Below are positions 46,559-56,509 of a stretch of 64,000 nt of DNA, in pieces. The translations under genes and the position numbers were made by a program. The notes under the pieces are model-generated. The model was not told where the DNA came from and searched no databases. It saw nothing but the letters and a program-made list of their open reading frames with translations. Positions within the stretch are counted from its first letter, which is position 1, and each line of letters opens with the position of its first letter. This DNA is from Blattabacterium cuenoti (GTDB lineage: Bacteria; Bacteroidota; Bacteroidia; Flavobacteriales; Blattabacteriaceae): NCBI RefSeq assembly GCF_014252435.1, contig NZ_CP059220.1:248001-312000 (forward strand), given 5' to 3'.

Positions 46559-47965
46559 TTATTTTCCAATACAAAATTTAGAAAAAATATTGTTCAATAT
46601 GTCTTCACTTGTTATCTCTCCTATGATTTCACCCAAATGATTTGATGCACATTTAATATGAATGAGAATCAATTCCTCTGATATACCTCGTTTTAAAGAA
46701 TCATAAGCGAATTGGATTTCATTCAATGAATTCTTAAATGATTCATAGTGTCTACTTTGTAAAACAATATATTTTCTTTTTTTTAATTTTTTCATAAAAA
46801 CACAGCTTAAATAGTTTAGCATTTCTTCAATTCCTTCTCCGTTTTTTGCAGAAATATGAAACAATCCATCTACTTTGGACTTGATATCGATATAATCATG
46901 AAAATGACAAATATCAGATTTATTTGCTATGGCAAAAATTATTTTTTGCGAATTTTTTTTATAAATATTTTGAATTATATGAATCATTTCTTTTTGTTTT
47001 TTTTCATTGAATGAAGAATCAAAAACATATAATATTAATTGAGAATTTTCAATTTTTTTCATCGTATTTTTAATACCCATATATTCTATTGGATCATGTA
47101 CATTTTTCCTCATTCCTGCAGTATCTAAAAATCGAATTGGAATTCCTTTTAAAATCATAGACTCTTCTATAATATCTCTAGTCGTTCCTCCTATAGGGGA
47201 TATAATAGAACGATCTTCTTGAATAATTTGATTAAATAATGTAGATTTACCTACATTTGTTTCCCCGATAATTGCTACAATGATACCTGTTTTTATCGCA
47301 TTTCCTAATGAAAATGATTCAACTAAATTTTTGATTATTTTGATCAATTTTTGTAAAAAATTACATAGTTCCATTCTATCAGAAATCGATACTTTTTCTT
47401 CGTGAAAATCCAAATCTAATTCTAACATAGATGAAAAATCTAATAAATCTTGTCTTAATTTTTTAATCATATTAGATAATGAACCTTTAACATGCTGTAA
47501 AGAAATATCGTGATAAACTTTATTATCAGATGAAATCAGATCGGATATTGCTTCAGCCTGTGATAAATCTATTTTCTTATTTAAGAAAGCACGAAATGTA
47601 AATTCACCAGCACGAGCTAAACGCACGCCATTTCGAATTAAAAGTTGCAAAATATTTTGTTGTATATAATAAGATCCATGACAGGAAATTTCCACCATAT
47701 TTTCTCCTGTATAAGATAAAGGATTCCTAAAAACAGAAACTAATACTTTATCTAAAAAAGAATATTTTTTATTGTTATTATTATCTTGAATATATCCTAA
47801 ATGAATAGTATGTGTAGGTTGATCTTCTAGTTTTTTATTTTTTTGTATAGAAAAAAAAATTTTACTAACAATAGATATGGATTGATTTCCTGAAATACGA
47901 ATGACAGAAATCGATCCATAACCAAAAGGAGTAGCTAATGCTGTAATAGTATCATCATTTAACAT
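46559..47965 (-). CDS. mnmE: tRNA uridine-5-carboxymethylaminomethyl synthesis GTPase MnmE
   Basis: MnmE with MnmG modifies U34 of several tRNAs. The 468-residue product has the N-terminal folate-binding domain (DTITALATPFGYGSISVIRISG, about 5-26; EISCHGSYYI), the inserted G domain with GETNVGKSTLFN (about residues 227-238), DTAGM and NKSD, and the C-terminal FSKFCIGK carrying the conserved cysteine of the CIGK ending. All key elements are present. mnmG is not in the window. Confidence 0.97.
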   Translation of the reverse strand: MLNDDTITALATPFGYGSISVIRISGNQSISIVSKIFFSIQKNKKLEDQPTHTIHLGYIQDNNNNKKYSFLDKVLVSVFRNPLSYTGENMVEISCHGSYYIQQNILQLLIRNGVRLARAGEFTFRAFLNKKIDLSQAEAISDLISSDNKVYHDISLQHVKGSLSNMIKKLRQDLLDFSSMLELDLDFHEEKVSISDRMELCNFLQKLIKIIKNLVESFSLGNAIKTGIIVAIIGETNVGKSTLFNQIIQEDRSIISPIGGTTRDIIEESMILKGIPIRFLDTAGMRKNVHDPIEYMGIKNTMKKIENSQLILYVFDSSFNEKKQKEMIHIIQNIYKKNSQKIIFAIANKSDICHFHDYIDIKSKVDGLFHISAKNGEGIEEMLNYLSCVFMKKLKKRKYIVLQSRHYESFKNSLNEIQFAYDSLKRGISEELILIHIKCASNHLGEIIGEITSEDILNNIFSKFCIGK

Positions 47966-48059
47966 GATATTGATTCATATGAATATGGTTTGATTAAAAG
48001 TAAGTACTTTTTTATAAAAAAAAAAAATACAATGAAATATATTGATCCAATTTATTTAT

Positions 48060-48815
48060 GATTTCAAAAGAATTGTTCCATTTTATATCAATCATATCAA
48101 AAGCTGGATATTCGATTCTTTTTAATTCCTTATTTTACAATGTAATGATACCAATATATTGATGAAATTCCTTTTTATATCAAACATTCGTTTTTTATTA
48201 CAGAAAGTGAATGAAACAAATTATGAAAATTGAAAAAATCATAGGCCTATTCAATATATAATAGGTTATTCTTATTTTTGGAATAAAATATTTTTTGTTA
48301 ATGAAAAAGTATTGATTATAAAGGATGAAACACAAGAACTCGTATTTTGTATATTAAATGATATATAAAATATTGATACGATTGATGATGAACCATAAAT
48401 GATATCTGTATTCATAAATCATACATCCAAACATAATGTAAAAATTGACTTTACCAAAGTTGACATTTTGGAAAACGATATATGAAAAAATAATTCATAG
48501 ACCAACTATTATCGTAAGAAATCCTAAATATTCGAAACAAAAATTACTCAGTTATCATATTATACAATATGAACCTGATAAGGAATGATTTGTTCCGTAT
48601 GAAGATCCTTTAATATTCTATCAAAAAATTTATTTCTGGATGAAAAAAAAATTTACTAATGTAGTTTATGTTGATTTCGCAATTCGTCCATTGATTTACA
48701 CGGATATGATTCTTATTCTAAAAAAGAAATGGATTTGTTCATATAAAAATTAAAAAATATTTTCAATGTTTTGATAGAATGATTCGTGCTAAATATGATG
48801 GATACAATAAAAAAA
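48060..48815 (+). pseudogene. prmC: Pseudogene of PrmC/HemK release-factor glutamine methyltransferase
   Basis: The plus strand keeps the order of PrmC blocks in broken frames. RPIQYIIGYSYFWNKIFFVN (48243-48302) matches the PIQYILG..F....F.VN block. VLIIKDETQELVFCIL matches vLIPRPETEELV. HNVKIDFTKVDILENDI matches the motif before the active site. IIVRNPKYSKQ stands where the catalytic NPPY should be. YEPDKE, FVPYEDPLIFYQKI, VVYVDFAI and a final AKYDGYNKK follow. Stops interrupt it (48364, 48396, 48483, 48587), the GTGSG SAM-binding loop is deleted and NPPY has become NPKY. The start is not definable. PrmC methylates the GGQ glutamine of RF1/RF2. Confidence 0.85.
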
Positions 48816-48822
48816 TAATAAA

Positions 48823-50823
48823 ATGACTAATAAAAAAATAAAAGAAAAAATATATAGATTAAGAAAAGAATTATCAATACTCAATAAAAAATATTACAAT
48901 TTTAGTTATTCGGACATATCTGATTTTGATTTTGATAAAAAATTGAAAAAACTATATGATTTAGAGAAAAAATACCCTGAATGTTTTGATTCATCTTCTC
49001 CTACTTTAAAAATAGGATCGGAAATAGAACAGAAAAAATCCAAGGCTATCAATTATAAATATAAAATGTATTCTATTAATAATTCTTATTCTAAAGAAGA
49101 ATTAAAAAAATGGAATAATAAAATAGAAAAATCGATTAACAATTTTTCCTTTATATGTGAACCAAAGTATGATGGAGTAGCTATCAATCTGATTTATAAA
49201 AATGGCATTCTTATACAAGCCATAACTCGTGGAAATGGAGAAAAAGGAGAAAATGTGATAAGAAACATCCCAATCATCAATTCGATTCCCCTAAGATTGA
49301 TAGGGAATCATTATCCTTCATATATCGAAATACGAGGAGAAATATTCATACCTATTCATCATTTTGAAAAAATGAATCAACAACGCCTAAAACATGGATT
49401 CAAACTATATTCTAATCCAAGAAATACAGCTAGTGGAATGTTACTTAATGTTCAAAACAAATCATACCAAAAAAAAATATTATGTTGTATAGCATTTCAT
49501 GCAGTAAGCACAGAATTTCATATCAATCAATACGATTCTTTACAAATCATGAAATATTGGGGTTTTAATATTCCATATCATACACGTATTTGCAAAAACA
49601 TCAAAGAAGTTTTTCGATTGATAGACTTTTGGTCCCATTACCAAAATAAACTTTCTTATCAAATAGATGGAATAGTCATTAAAATCAATGAATATGAAAA
49701 ACAATCGATTTTAGGATATACCAAAAAATATCCAAGATGGGCAATAGCCTATAAATTCAAACAACCATATTCAGAAACTAAATTAATAGGATTAACTTTC
49801 CAAATTGGAAGAACCGGTATTATTACTCCTGTAGCGAATGTTGATCCTACTCCAATGAGTGGAACAACAGTAAAAAGAGTCTCCTTATACAATATCAATT
49901 TCATAAAAAAAAATAAAATTCATTATGAAGATACTTTTTTATTAGAAAAAAGGGGTAATGTAATACCAAAAATCACCAAAATAAATGAGCAAAAAAGATC
50001 CGTCAATGCATTTCCTATCCCATTTATCAAAAAATGTCCATCATGTCATAGTTATTTAATAAAAAAAAAACAATTATTCTATTGTATGCATGGAAATTGT
50101 TCTTCTAAAATAATTATGAAATTGAAACATTTTGTCAGTGATAATGCTATGAATATAAAAAAAATTGGTTATAAAATGATTGAAAAATTATATAACAATG
50201 GTGTGTTATCTCATTTTCATGATTTTTTTCAATTAAAAATAGAACAATTACTCCAAATAAATGGAATCAAAGAAAAATTAGCAAAAACCATGATTCATAA
50301 TATCCACATATCTAAACAAAAGACTCCTTATCATAATGTATTATATGCTTTGGGAATTCGTCATGTTGGAGAAGATATATCTCAAAAATTAACAATCAAT
50401 TTTTTGGATATTCATTCTTTAATGAATGCAAAATATAATGATTTAATATCCATTCCAGGAATAGGAAATCAAATTTCAAAAAGTATTATTCATTACTTTT
50501 CTGTTCAAGAAAATAAAAAATTAATTCAAGTTCTTATTCAATTAGGATTGAATTTTTGTTCTGATTTTTCCATGACAAAAAATAAAATACATCCTATTCA
50601 AGGTAAATATTTTGTTTTTACAGGTAAATTATCTTGTATGACTCGTAAAAAAGCCAAAATTATCATTGAATCGTTTGGAGGTATAGTTTTTAACAATGTA
50701 AACAATCAAATTGATTTTATCATAGTTGGAAATAACTATGGATCCAAACTAAAAAAAAGTATAGATAAACATCATATCAAAATTTTAACAGAAAATCATT
50801 TTTTGGAAATGATTGAAAATTGA
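48823..50823 (+). CDS. ligA: NAD-dependent DNA ligase LigA
   Basis: LigA seals nicks in replication and repair using NAD+. The 666-residue product has the Ia domain, the adenylation motif CEPKYDGVAINL with lysine K115, the OB-fold (QIGRTGIITPVANVDPTPMSGTTV, about 326-349), a four-cysteine zinc finger (CPSCHSYL..YCMHGNCSS, about 406-427), helix-hairpin-helix repeats and a C-terminal BRCT domain (GKYFVFTGKLSCMTRKKAK, about 594-612). All domains are present, in contrast to the trimmed PolA nearby. It starts right after the prmC remnant. Confidence 0.97.
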   Translation: MTNKKIKEKIYRLRKELSILNKKYYNFSYSDISDFDFDKKLKKLYDLEKKYPECFDSSSPTLKIGSEIEQKKSKAINYKYKMYSINNSYSKEELKKWNNKIEKSINNFSFICEPKYDGVAINLIYKNGILIQAITRGNGEKGENVIRNIPIINSIPLRLIGNHYPSYIEIRGEIFIPIHHFEKMNQQRLKHGFKLYSNPRNTASGMLLNVQNKSYQKKILCCIAFHAVSTEFHINQYDSLQIMKYWGFNIPYHTRICKNIKEVFRLIDFWSHYQNKLSYQIDGIVIKINEYEKQSILGYTKKYPRWAIAYKFKQPYSETKLIGLTFQIGRTGIITPVANVDPTPMSGTTVKRVSLYNINFIKKNKIHYEDTFLLEKRGNVIPKITKINEQKRSVNAFPIPFIKKCPSCHSYLIKKKQLFYCMHGNCSSKIIMKLKHFVSDNAMNIKKIGYKMIEKLYNNGVLSHFHDFFQLKIEQLLQINGIKEKLAKTMIHNIHISKQKTPYHNVLYALGIRHVGEDISQKLTINFLDIHSLMNAKYNDLISIPGIGNQISKSIIHYFSVQENKKLIQVLIQLGLNFCSDFSMTKNKIHPIQGKYFVFTGKLSCMTRKKAKIIIESFGGIVFNNVNNQIDFIIVGNNYGSKLKKSIDKHHIKILTENHFLEMIEN

Positions 50824-50884
50824 AACATATTGAATATTAGATAGATGTTTATGAACGTACTTTGAAAAAAAAGTAGCTTTTATA

Positions 50885-50943
50885 GAGGTTTTTTTTTTCA
50901 TATAGAAAACAGTATATTTAATCAAGTGGAGGTTTTTTTCATA
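50885..50943 (+). repeat. Two short near-direct repeats in the lon leader
   Basis: GAGG followed by ten T and CATA (50885-50902) recurs as GGAGG followed by seven T and CATA (50928-50943), about 43 bases apart, both 35-95 bases before the lon ATG at 50981. GGAGG is a perfect Shine-Dalgarno core but is too far from that ATG, and the codon at the usual distance is ATA followed by a stop five codons on. Purpose unknown; it might be a regulatory leader or a relic. Confidence 0.3.
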
Positions 50944-50980
50944 AAAAAATCATCACAGTAAGTATGAAATCTATTTTTTT

Positions 50981-53392
50981 ATGTTATTAAAAAATACATT
51001 TACCGGATCTAGTTTTGAGTCTGAAGCAGAATTTATTCCATTAATGAGTCAAGATGAAGAAGATCAATTACTTAAAGACGAAGTTCCCGAACAATTAGGT
51101 ATCCTAACAGTAAGAAATATGGTTTTGTATTCTGGAATTGTTTTTCCAATTATTGCAGGTAGAAGTGGATCCATCCAATTACTACAAGATGCTTATGGAT
51201 TGGACAAAACAGTAGGAGTCTTAACACAAAAAAATCCTGGAATAGAAAATCTCAGTGAACAAGATTTATATTCCGTAGGAACCGTAGCTAAAATTTTAAA
51301 ATTGTTAAAAATGCCTGATGGAAACACTACTGTTATTTTACAGGGAAAAAGAAGATTCAAAATCAGTCGTTTTATTCAAAACGATCCATATTTTAAAGCT
51401 GAAATTATCGCTTTAGAAGAAAAGAAACCTTCCTGTAAGGATAAAGAATATATTGCTTTGGTAGAATCAATAAAAGATATTGCTATAAAAATTATTCAAG
51501 ATAATCCCAATATACCATCAGAGGCAAGTATTGCTATACGAAACATAGAAAGTCCATCTTTTTTAATCAATTTTGTAGCTGCAAATATGAATTTATCAAT
51601 AGGAGATAAACAACAATTATTAGAATACGATGATTTAAAAAAAAGAGCAATAGAAACTTTACGATTCCTCAATGTAGAACATCAGCAAATTAAATTGAAG
51701 AATGATATTCAATCTCGTGTACGAAATGATATGGATCAGCAACAGAGAGAATATTTTTTACATCAACAAATTAAAGCTATTCAAGAAGAATTAGGGGATA
51801 TTTCTTATGAAAAAGAAATAGATGATATGCGTGATAAAGCTACTAGAAAAAAATGGACTCAAGAAGCAAAAAAACAATTTGATAGAGAACTGATAAAAAT
51901 GCAAAGAACAAATCCTCAAATGCCTGAATATACGGTACAAAGAAATTATCTAGAGCTAATGATAGATCTTCCTTGGAAACAATATTCAAAAGACAATTTT
52001 GATTTAAAATACGCACAAAGAATATTAGATAGAGATCATTATGGATTAGATCAAGTCAAAGAACGTATTATAGAATATTTAGCCGTATTAAAATTAAGAG
52101 GCGATATGCGTGCTCCTATTTTATGTTTTTACGGGCCACCAGGAGTCGGAAAAACATCATTGGGTACATCCATTGCTACAGCTCTCAAAAGAAAATATGC
52201 ACGAATTTCTCTAGGAGGATTACATGATGAATCAGAAATTAGAGGTCACAGAAGAACTTATATTGGAGCTATGCCTGGTAGACTTTTACAGTCCATACGA
52301 AAAGTGGGAACTTCTAATCCTGTTTTAGTTTTGGATGAAATTGATAAAATGGGTATAGGAACTAATGGGGATCCATCATCTGCTATGTTAGAAGTTTTAG
52401 ATCCAGAACAAAATACTGAATTTTATGATAATTTTTTGGAAATGGGGTATGATTTATCAAAAGTATTATTTCTAGCAACTGCGAACTCTATTTCTCATAT
52501 ACAACCAGCTCTTGTTGATCGAATGGAAATCATAGAAATTAATGGATATACCATAGAAGAAAAAACATACATTGTAAAAAAACACATTTTACCTAAACAG
52601 TTAAAAGAAAATGGACTCAACAAATATCATCTAACACTTGGAAAAAGACAAATAGAAAAAGTAATTGAAAGTTATACCAGAGAATCTGGATTGAGAAACC
52701 TGGAGAAACACATAGCTAAATTAACACGTTATGTTGCTAAGCATATAGCTATGAATAAAAAGTATGTAAAACGGTTAAGTATTGAAAAAATAGAGAGTAT
52801 TCTTGGAATTCCTCATGAGCCAGATCGTTATGAAGGAAATAATGATCCAGGAGTGGTAACTGGATTAGCTTGGACTCATTTTGGTGGAGATATATTATAT
52901 ATTGAATCTAGTTTATCTAATGGGAAAGGTCATTTGAGTATAACAGGAAATTTAGGAGAAATTATGAAAGAATCCGCAACGATCGCTATGCAATATATTA
53001 AAGCTCATTATCAAGAATTTAATATAGATCCCATCATGTTCGAAGAAAAAAATGTACATATACATGTACCAGAAGGATCGGTTCCAAAAGATGGACCATC
53101 TGCTGGTATAACCATGTTAACTTCTTTAGTATCCATATATACAAAAAGAAAAACCAAACCGTATATAGCAATGACGGGAGAAATTACTTTAAGAGGAAAA
53201 GTTTTACCTGTAGGAGGTATAAAGGAAAAAATTTTAGCAGCTAAACGTGCTAACATCAAGAAAATCATTCTTTCCAAGGAAAATAAAAGAGATGTAGAAG
53301 AAATTAAACCAGAACATGTAAAAGGAGTAACTTTTGATTATGTTAGAAATATGAATGATGTCATTCATTTATCTCTTTTGTCAGAATCATAA
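50981..53392 (+). CDS. lon: ATP-dependent protease Lon
   Basis: Lon degrades damaged and regulatory proteins in the cytoplasm. The 803-residue product has the N-terminal substrate-recognition domain starting at the LGILTVRNMVLYSGIVFPI block (about residues 40-58), a central coiled coil, the AAA+ module with Walker A GPPGVGKTS (about 384-392) and Walker B VLVLDEIDKM, and the C-terminal protease with catalytic serine near 707 (PKDGPSAGIT) and lysine near 750 (GGIKEKILAAKRA). Full-length. The ~150-base leader holds two short T-tract repeats. Confidence 0.97.
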   Translation: MLLKNTFTGSSFESEAEFIPLMSQDEEDQLLKDEVPEQLGILTVRNMVLYSGIVFPIIAGRSGSIQLLQDAYGLDKTVGVLTQKNPGIENLSEQDLYSVGTVAKILKLLKMPDGNTTVILQGKRRFKISRFIQNDPYFKAEIIALEEKKPSCKDKEYIALVESIKDIAIKIIQDNPNIPSEASIAIRNIESPSFLINFVAANMNLSIGDKQQLLEYDDLKKRAIETLRFLNVEHQQIKLKNDIQSRVRNDMDQQQREYFLHQQIKAIQEELGDISYEKEIDDMRDKATRKKWTQEAKKQFDRELIKMQRTNPQMPEYTVQRNYLELMIDLPWKQYSKDNFDLKYAQRILDRDHYGLDQVKERIIEYLAVLKLRGDMRAPILCFYGPPGVGKTSLGTSIATALKRKYARISLGGLHDESEIRGHRRTYIGAMPGRLLQSIRKVGTSNPVLVLDEIDKMGIGTNGDPSSAMLEVLDPEQNTEFYDNFLEMGYDLSKVLFLATANSISHIQPALVDRMEIIEINGYTIEEKTYIVKKHILPKQLKENGLNKYHLTLGKRQIEKVIESYTRESGLRNLEKHIAKLTRYVAKHIAMNKKYVKRLSIEKIESILGIPHEPDRYEGNNDPGVVTGLAWTHFGGDILYIESSLSNGKGHLSITGNLGEIMKESATIAMQYIKAHYQEFNIDPIMFEEKNVHIHVPEGSVPKDGPSAGITMLTSLVSIYTKRKTKPYIAMTGEITLRGKVLPVGGIKEKILAAKRANIKKIILSKENKRDVEEIKPEHVKGVTFDYVRNMNDVIHLSLLSES

Positions 53393-53442
53393 AAAATTAT
53401 GTTATTTTTTGTGTTAAAATTGATAGAATATTTCATTATATA

Positions 53443-54684
53443 ATGAATGAAAATATAGAAAATAGTCAAAGGACCCCATTCCATGAAATAGATTTAATCA
53501 AATTAGCAAAACAATACGGCACTCCATTATATATATATGATTCTGAAAAAATGAAGGATCAATTTCAAAAATTGAAAAATTCTTTTTTAGATATTCAAAA
53601 ATTGACCATTAATTATGCCTGTAAAGCAAATACTAATTTAAATATATTGAAATTTCTGAAAAAAATGGGATGTGGATTAGATACCGTTTCTATACAGGAA
53701 ATAAAAATAGGATTAAAAGCGGGTTTTCTTCCAGATGAAATAATATTCACACCCAATGGTGTTTCTATAAAAGAAGTGAAAAACGCAGTAGAGTTAGGAG
53801 TTCGAATCCATTTAGACAATTTGTCTATTTTAGAACAATTTGGAGAATATTTTCCTCATCATTCTATAGGAATAAGAATTAATCCACATGTCATGGCAGG
53901 GGGAAATTCAAAAATTTCAGTAGGACATATTGATTCCAAATTTGGAATTTCTTATTATCAAATTCCTCATATGAATCAAATATTAAAAAATACAGGATTG
54001 AAAATAGAAGGATTACATATGCATACGGGATCTGATATATCAGAAATTCAATCATTTATAAATGGAGCAAAAGTGTTATTAAGAATTGCTAAGGATTTTC
54101 CCAATCTTGATTATATAGATTTTGGAAGTGGATTCAAAGTTCCATATCAAAAAAAAGATGATCAAACAGATTTAACTTTGCTCAGTAAATATATAACGGA
54201 ACTGTTTCAACATTTTTGCAAAAATTATGGAAAAATCATTACTTTGATATTTGAACCTGGTAAATTTTTGGTTAGTGAATCTGGATGCTTTTTAGTAAGT
54301 GTTAACGTTATTAAACATACAGTTTCTACTATATTTGCAGGAATCGATTCAGGTTTCAATCATTTTATTCGCCCTATGTTTTATAATGCATATCATCATA
54401 TTGAAAATATTTCTAATCCAAAAGGTCGTTTTCGTTTTTATAATGTAGTTGGATATATATGTGAATCAGACAATTTTGGTTTGAATAGAAAAATATCAGA
54501 AATACGAGAAGGAGATATTTTGTGTATTCAAAATGCTGGAGCTTACTGTTTTTCTATGTCTTCGAATTATAATTCTCGTTATAGACCTTCTGAAGTGATG
54601 ATGATTGATGGAAAAGATTTTCTCATAAGAAAAAGAGAATCCATGACAGATCTTCTTCGAAATATAGTAGAAATTCAAATTTGA
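53443..54684 (+). CDS. lysA: Diaminopimelate decarboxylase
   Basis: LysA makes L-lysine from meso-diaminopimelate, the last lysine step; DAP itself is used by peptidoglycan synthesis. The 413-residue fold-III PLP enzyme has the PLP lysine in [13 protein letters not shown] (about residues 58-70), [13 protein letters not shown] (about 197-204), [10 protein letters not shown] and the [12 protein letters not shown] segment, then CESDNFG with the active-site cysteine across the dimer. tRNA-Ser starts two bases after its stop, so the two are probably read through together. Confidence 0.95.
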   Translation: MNENIENSQRTPFHEIDLIKLAKQYGTPLYIYDSEKMKDQFQKLKNSFLDIQKLTINYACKANTNLNILKFLKKMGCGLDTVSIQEIKIGLKAGFLPDEIIFTPNGVSIKEVKNAVELGVRIHLDNLSILEQFGEYFPHHSIGIRINPHVMAGGNSKISVGHIDSKFGISYYQIPHMNQILKNTGLKIEGLHMHTGSDISEIQSFINGAKVLLRIAKDFPNLDYIDFGSGFKVPYQKKDDQTDLTLLSKYITELFQHFCKNYGKIITLIFEPGKFLVSESGCFLVSVNVIKHTVSTIFAGIDSGFNHFIRPMFYNAYHHIENISNPKGRFRFYNVVGYICESDNFGLNRKISEIREGDILCIQNAGAYCFSMSSNYNSRYRPSEVMMIDGKDFLIRKRESMTDLLRNIVEIQI

Positions 54685-54686
54685 AT

Positions 54687-54771
54687 GGAGAGATGGCAGA
54701 GTGGTTAATTGCGACGGTCTTGAAAACCGTTGAGGATATTTCCTCCGGGGGTTCGAATCCCTCTCTCTCCG
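54687..54771 (+). tRNA. tRNA-Ser (anticodon TGA)
   Basis: Acceptor GGAGAGA (54687-54693) pairs with TCTCTCC (54764-54770), discriminator G at 54771. Anticodon stem ACGGT/ACCGT with loop CTTGAAA gives anticodon TGA at 54721-54723. A long variable arm (around TGAGGATATTTCCTCC) marks the serine class. No encoded CCA. It is just downstream of lysA and converges with metG. Confidence 0.95.
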
Positions 54772-54777
54772 CTTTAT

Positions 54778-56460
54778 TTATTTTTTATATAATTTGTATA
54801 ATTGTTTATGAATATCTTCATTCGTGATTTTTTTAAATAAAAATGTAAAATGACCCAATGAATGTCCAGGGTTTAAAAGGCACTCGATCTTTTCTATGTG
54901 ATCCCAACATAATAGTTTGATATGAAGAATGTTTAGCAATTTTTGGGATGTATGAGGTAAGAATGGTTCTGACAGTTGCGATAACATGGCTACTATTTGT
55001 AATGAAACATAAATAATAGTATTGATTCTTTTTTTTTCTTTTTTATTCCAAGGTTCTTCTTCTGTTAAATATTTATTTCCGATACGAGCTATTTTCATGA
55101 AATAAGATAAAGAATCCCTAAATCTATAAGAATGAATTAAGTCGCCGATTTTTTTTGGGTATGATCTGATTTCTTTTAATATAATTTTTTCTTTTTCAGA
55201 TAAAATTTCCGGAGTAGGAACTATTCTATTATTATGTTTTTCAACTAAAGTTAAACATCTGTTTACAAAATTTCCTAATATAGCCACCAATTCTGCATTA
55301 TTCTTTCTTTGAAAATCTTTCCAATTAAAATTATTATCTTTTTTTTCAGGCATATTTGCTATGAGTACATAACGTAAGGTATCCTGTTGATTTGGGAAAT
55401 CAATTAAATATTCATGCCCCCAAACGGCCCACTTTTTAGAGGTAGATATTTTTTTATTTTCTAAATTCAAAAATTCATTAGCTAATATATTATACGGTAG
55501 GATGTATCCATGGTTATATGCTTTAAGAATTGATGGAAATATAATACAGTGAAAAACAATATTATCTTTTCCTATAAATTGAATCCATTTTGTGTTTTGA
55601 TTTTTCCAATAGGATTTCCAGTCTATACTGTTTTTTTTAGCCCATTCGATAGTAGAAGATATATATCCTATAGGTGCTTCAAACCACACGTATAGAACTT
55701 TTCCTTTTCCTTGATCCATGGGAACTGGAATTCCCCATTCTAAATCTCTTGTAATGGAACGTGAGTTTAATCCTTGATCTAACCAAGATTTTGCTTGTCC
55801 GTACACGTTTATTTTCCAATTTTTTTTATTATTCATAATCCAATTTTTTAAAAATTTTTGATATTTATTCAAAGGAAAATACCAATGTGTTGTTTTTTTT
55901 CGAATCGGATCACATCCACTAATGGTAGACTTGGGATTAATTAAATCTTCAGGAATTAAATTTTTTCCACAATTTTCGCATTGATCGCCGTATGCATCCT
56001 TTTCTTGACAAAAAGGACATGTTCCCGATATATATCGATCTGATAAGAACTGATGAGCTTTTTGGTCGTAATATTGTTCCGATGTTTGTTCAAATATTGT
56101 TTTTTTTTTATAAAATTCTAAAAAAAAAGAATTGGAAACTTCGTAATGAACTTTGTTAGAAGTTCTGGAATAATTGTCAAATTGAATTCCAAAATTCATA
56201 AAACAATCTCGAATCATATAATGGTATTTGTTCACTATTTCTTTTGGATTCTTATTTTCTTCCTTAGCTTTGAGGGAAATAGACACTCCATGTTCATCCG
56301 ATCCGGATATGAAAATAACATCTATTTTCTTTCTTCTGAGAAAACGAACAAAAATATCTGCTGGTAAATAAACACCGGATAAATGACCAATATGAATTGG
56401 TCCATTTGCATATGGAAGAGCTGCTGTTACTATATATTTATTATTATTCAATTTTTCCAT
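54778..56460 (-). CDS. metG: Methionine--tRNA ligase, short form
   Basis: MetG charges initiator and elongator tRNA-Met. The 560-residue class I enzyme has [16 protein letters not shown] with the HIGH-type motif (about residues 14-29), the zinc knuckle [19 protein letters not shown] (about 146-164), the [10 protein letters not shown] segment, and the KMSKS equivalent KISTS (about 339-343). The C-terminal EMAP/Trbp111-like tRNA-binding domain found in many Bacteroidota MetRS (about 680-700 residues, recalled) is absent. It is divergent from the exonuclease gene, with starts 49 bases apart. Confidence 0.95.
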   Translation of the reverse strand: MEKLNNNKYIVTAALPYANGPIHIGHLSGVYLPADIFVRFLRRKKIDVIFISGSDEHGVSISLKAKEENKNPKEIVNKYHYMIRDCFMNFGIQFDNYSRTSNKVHYEVSNSFFLEFYKKKTIFEQTSEQYYDQKAHQFLSDRYISGTCPFCQEKDAYGDQCENCGKNLIPEDLINPKSTISGCDPIRKKTTHWYFPLNKYQKFLKNWIMNNKKNWKINVYGQAKSWLDQGLNSRSITRDLEWGIPVPMDQGKGKVLYVWFEAPIGYISSTIEWAKKNSIDWKSYWKNQNTKWIQFIGKDNIVFHCIIFPSILKAYNHGYILPYNILANEFLNLENKKISTSKKWAVWGHEYLIDFPNQQDTLRYVLIANMPEKKDNNFNWKDFQRKNNAELVAILGNFVNRCLTLVEKHNNRIVPTPEILSEKEKIILKEIRSYPKKIGDLIHSYRFRDSLSYFMKIARIGNKYLTEEEPWNKKEKKRINTIIYVSLQIVAMLSQLSEPFLPHTSQKLLNILHIKLLCWDHIEKIECLLNPGHSLGHFTFLFKKITNEDIHKQLYKLYKK

Positions 56461-56509
56461 GTATAAATATGATTTTTTTTTTAATATAAAAAAAGTTGAT
56501 ATTGCTATA

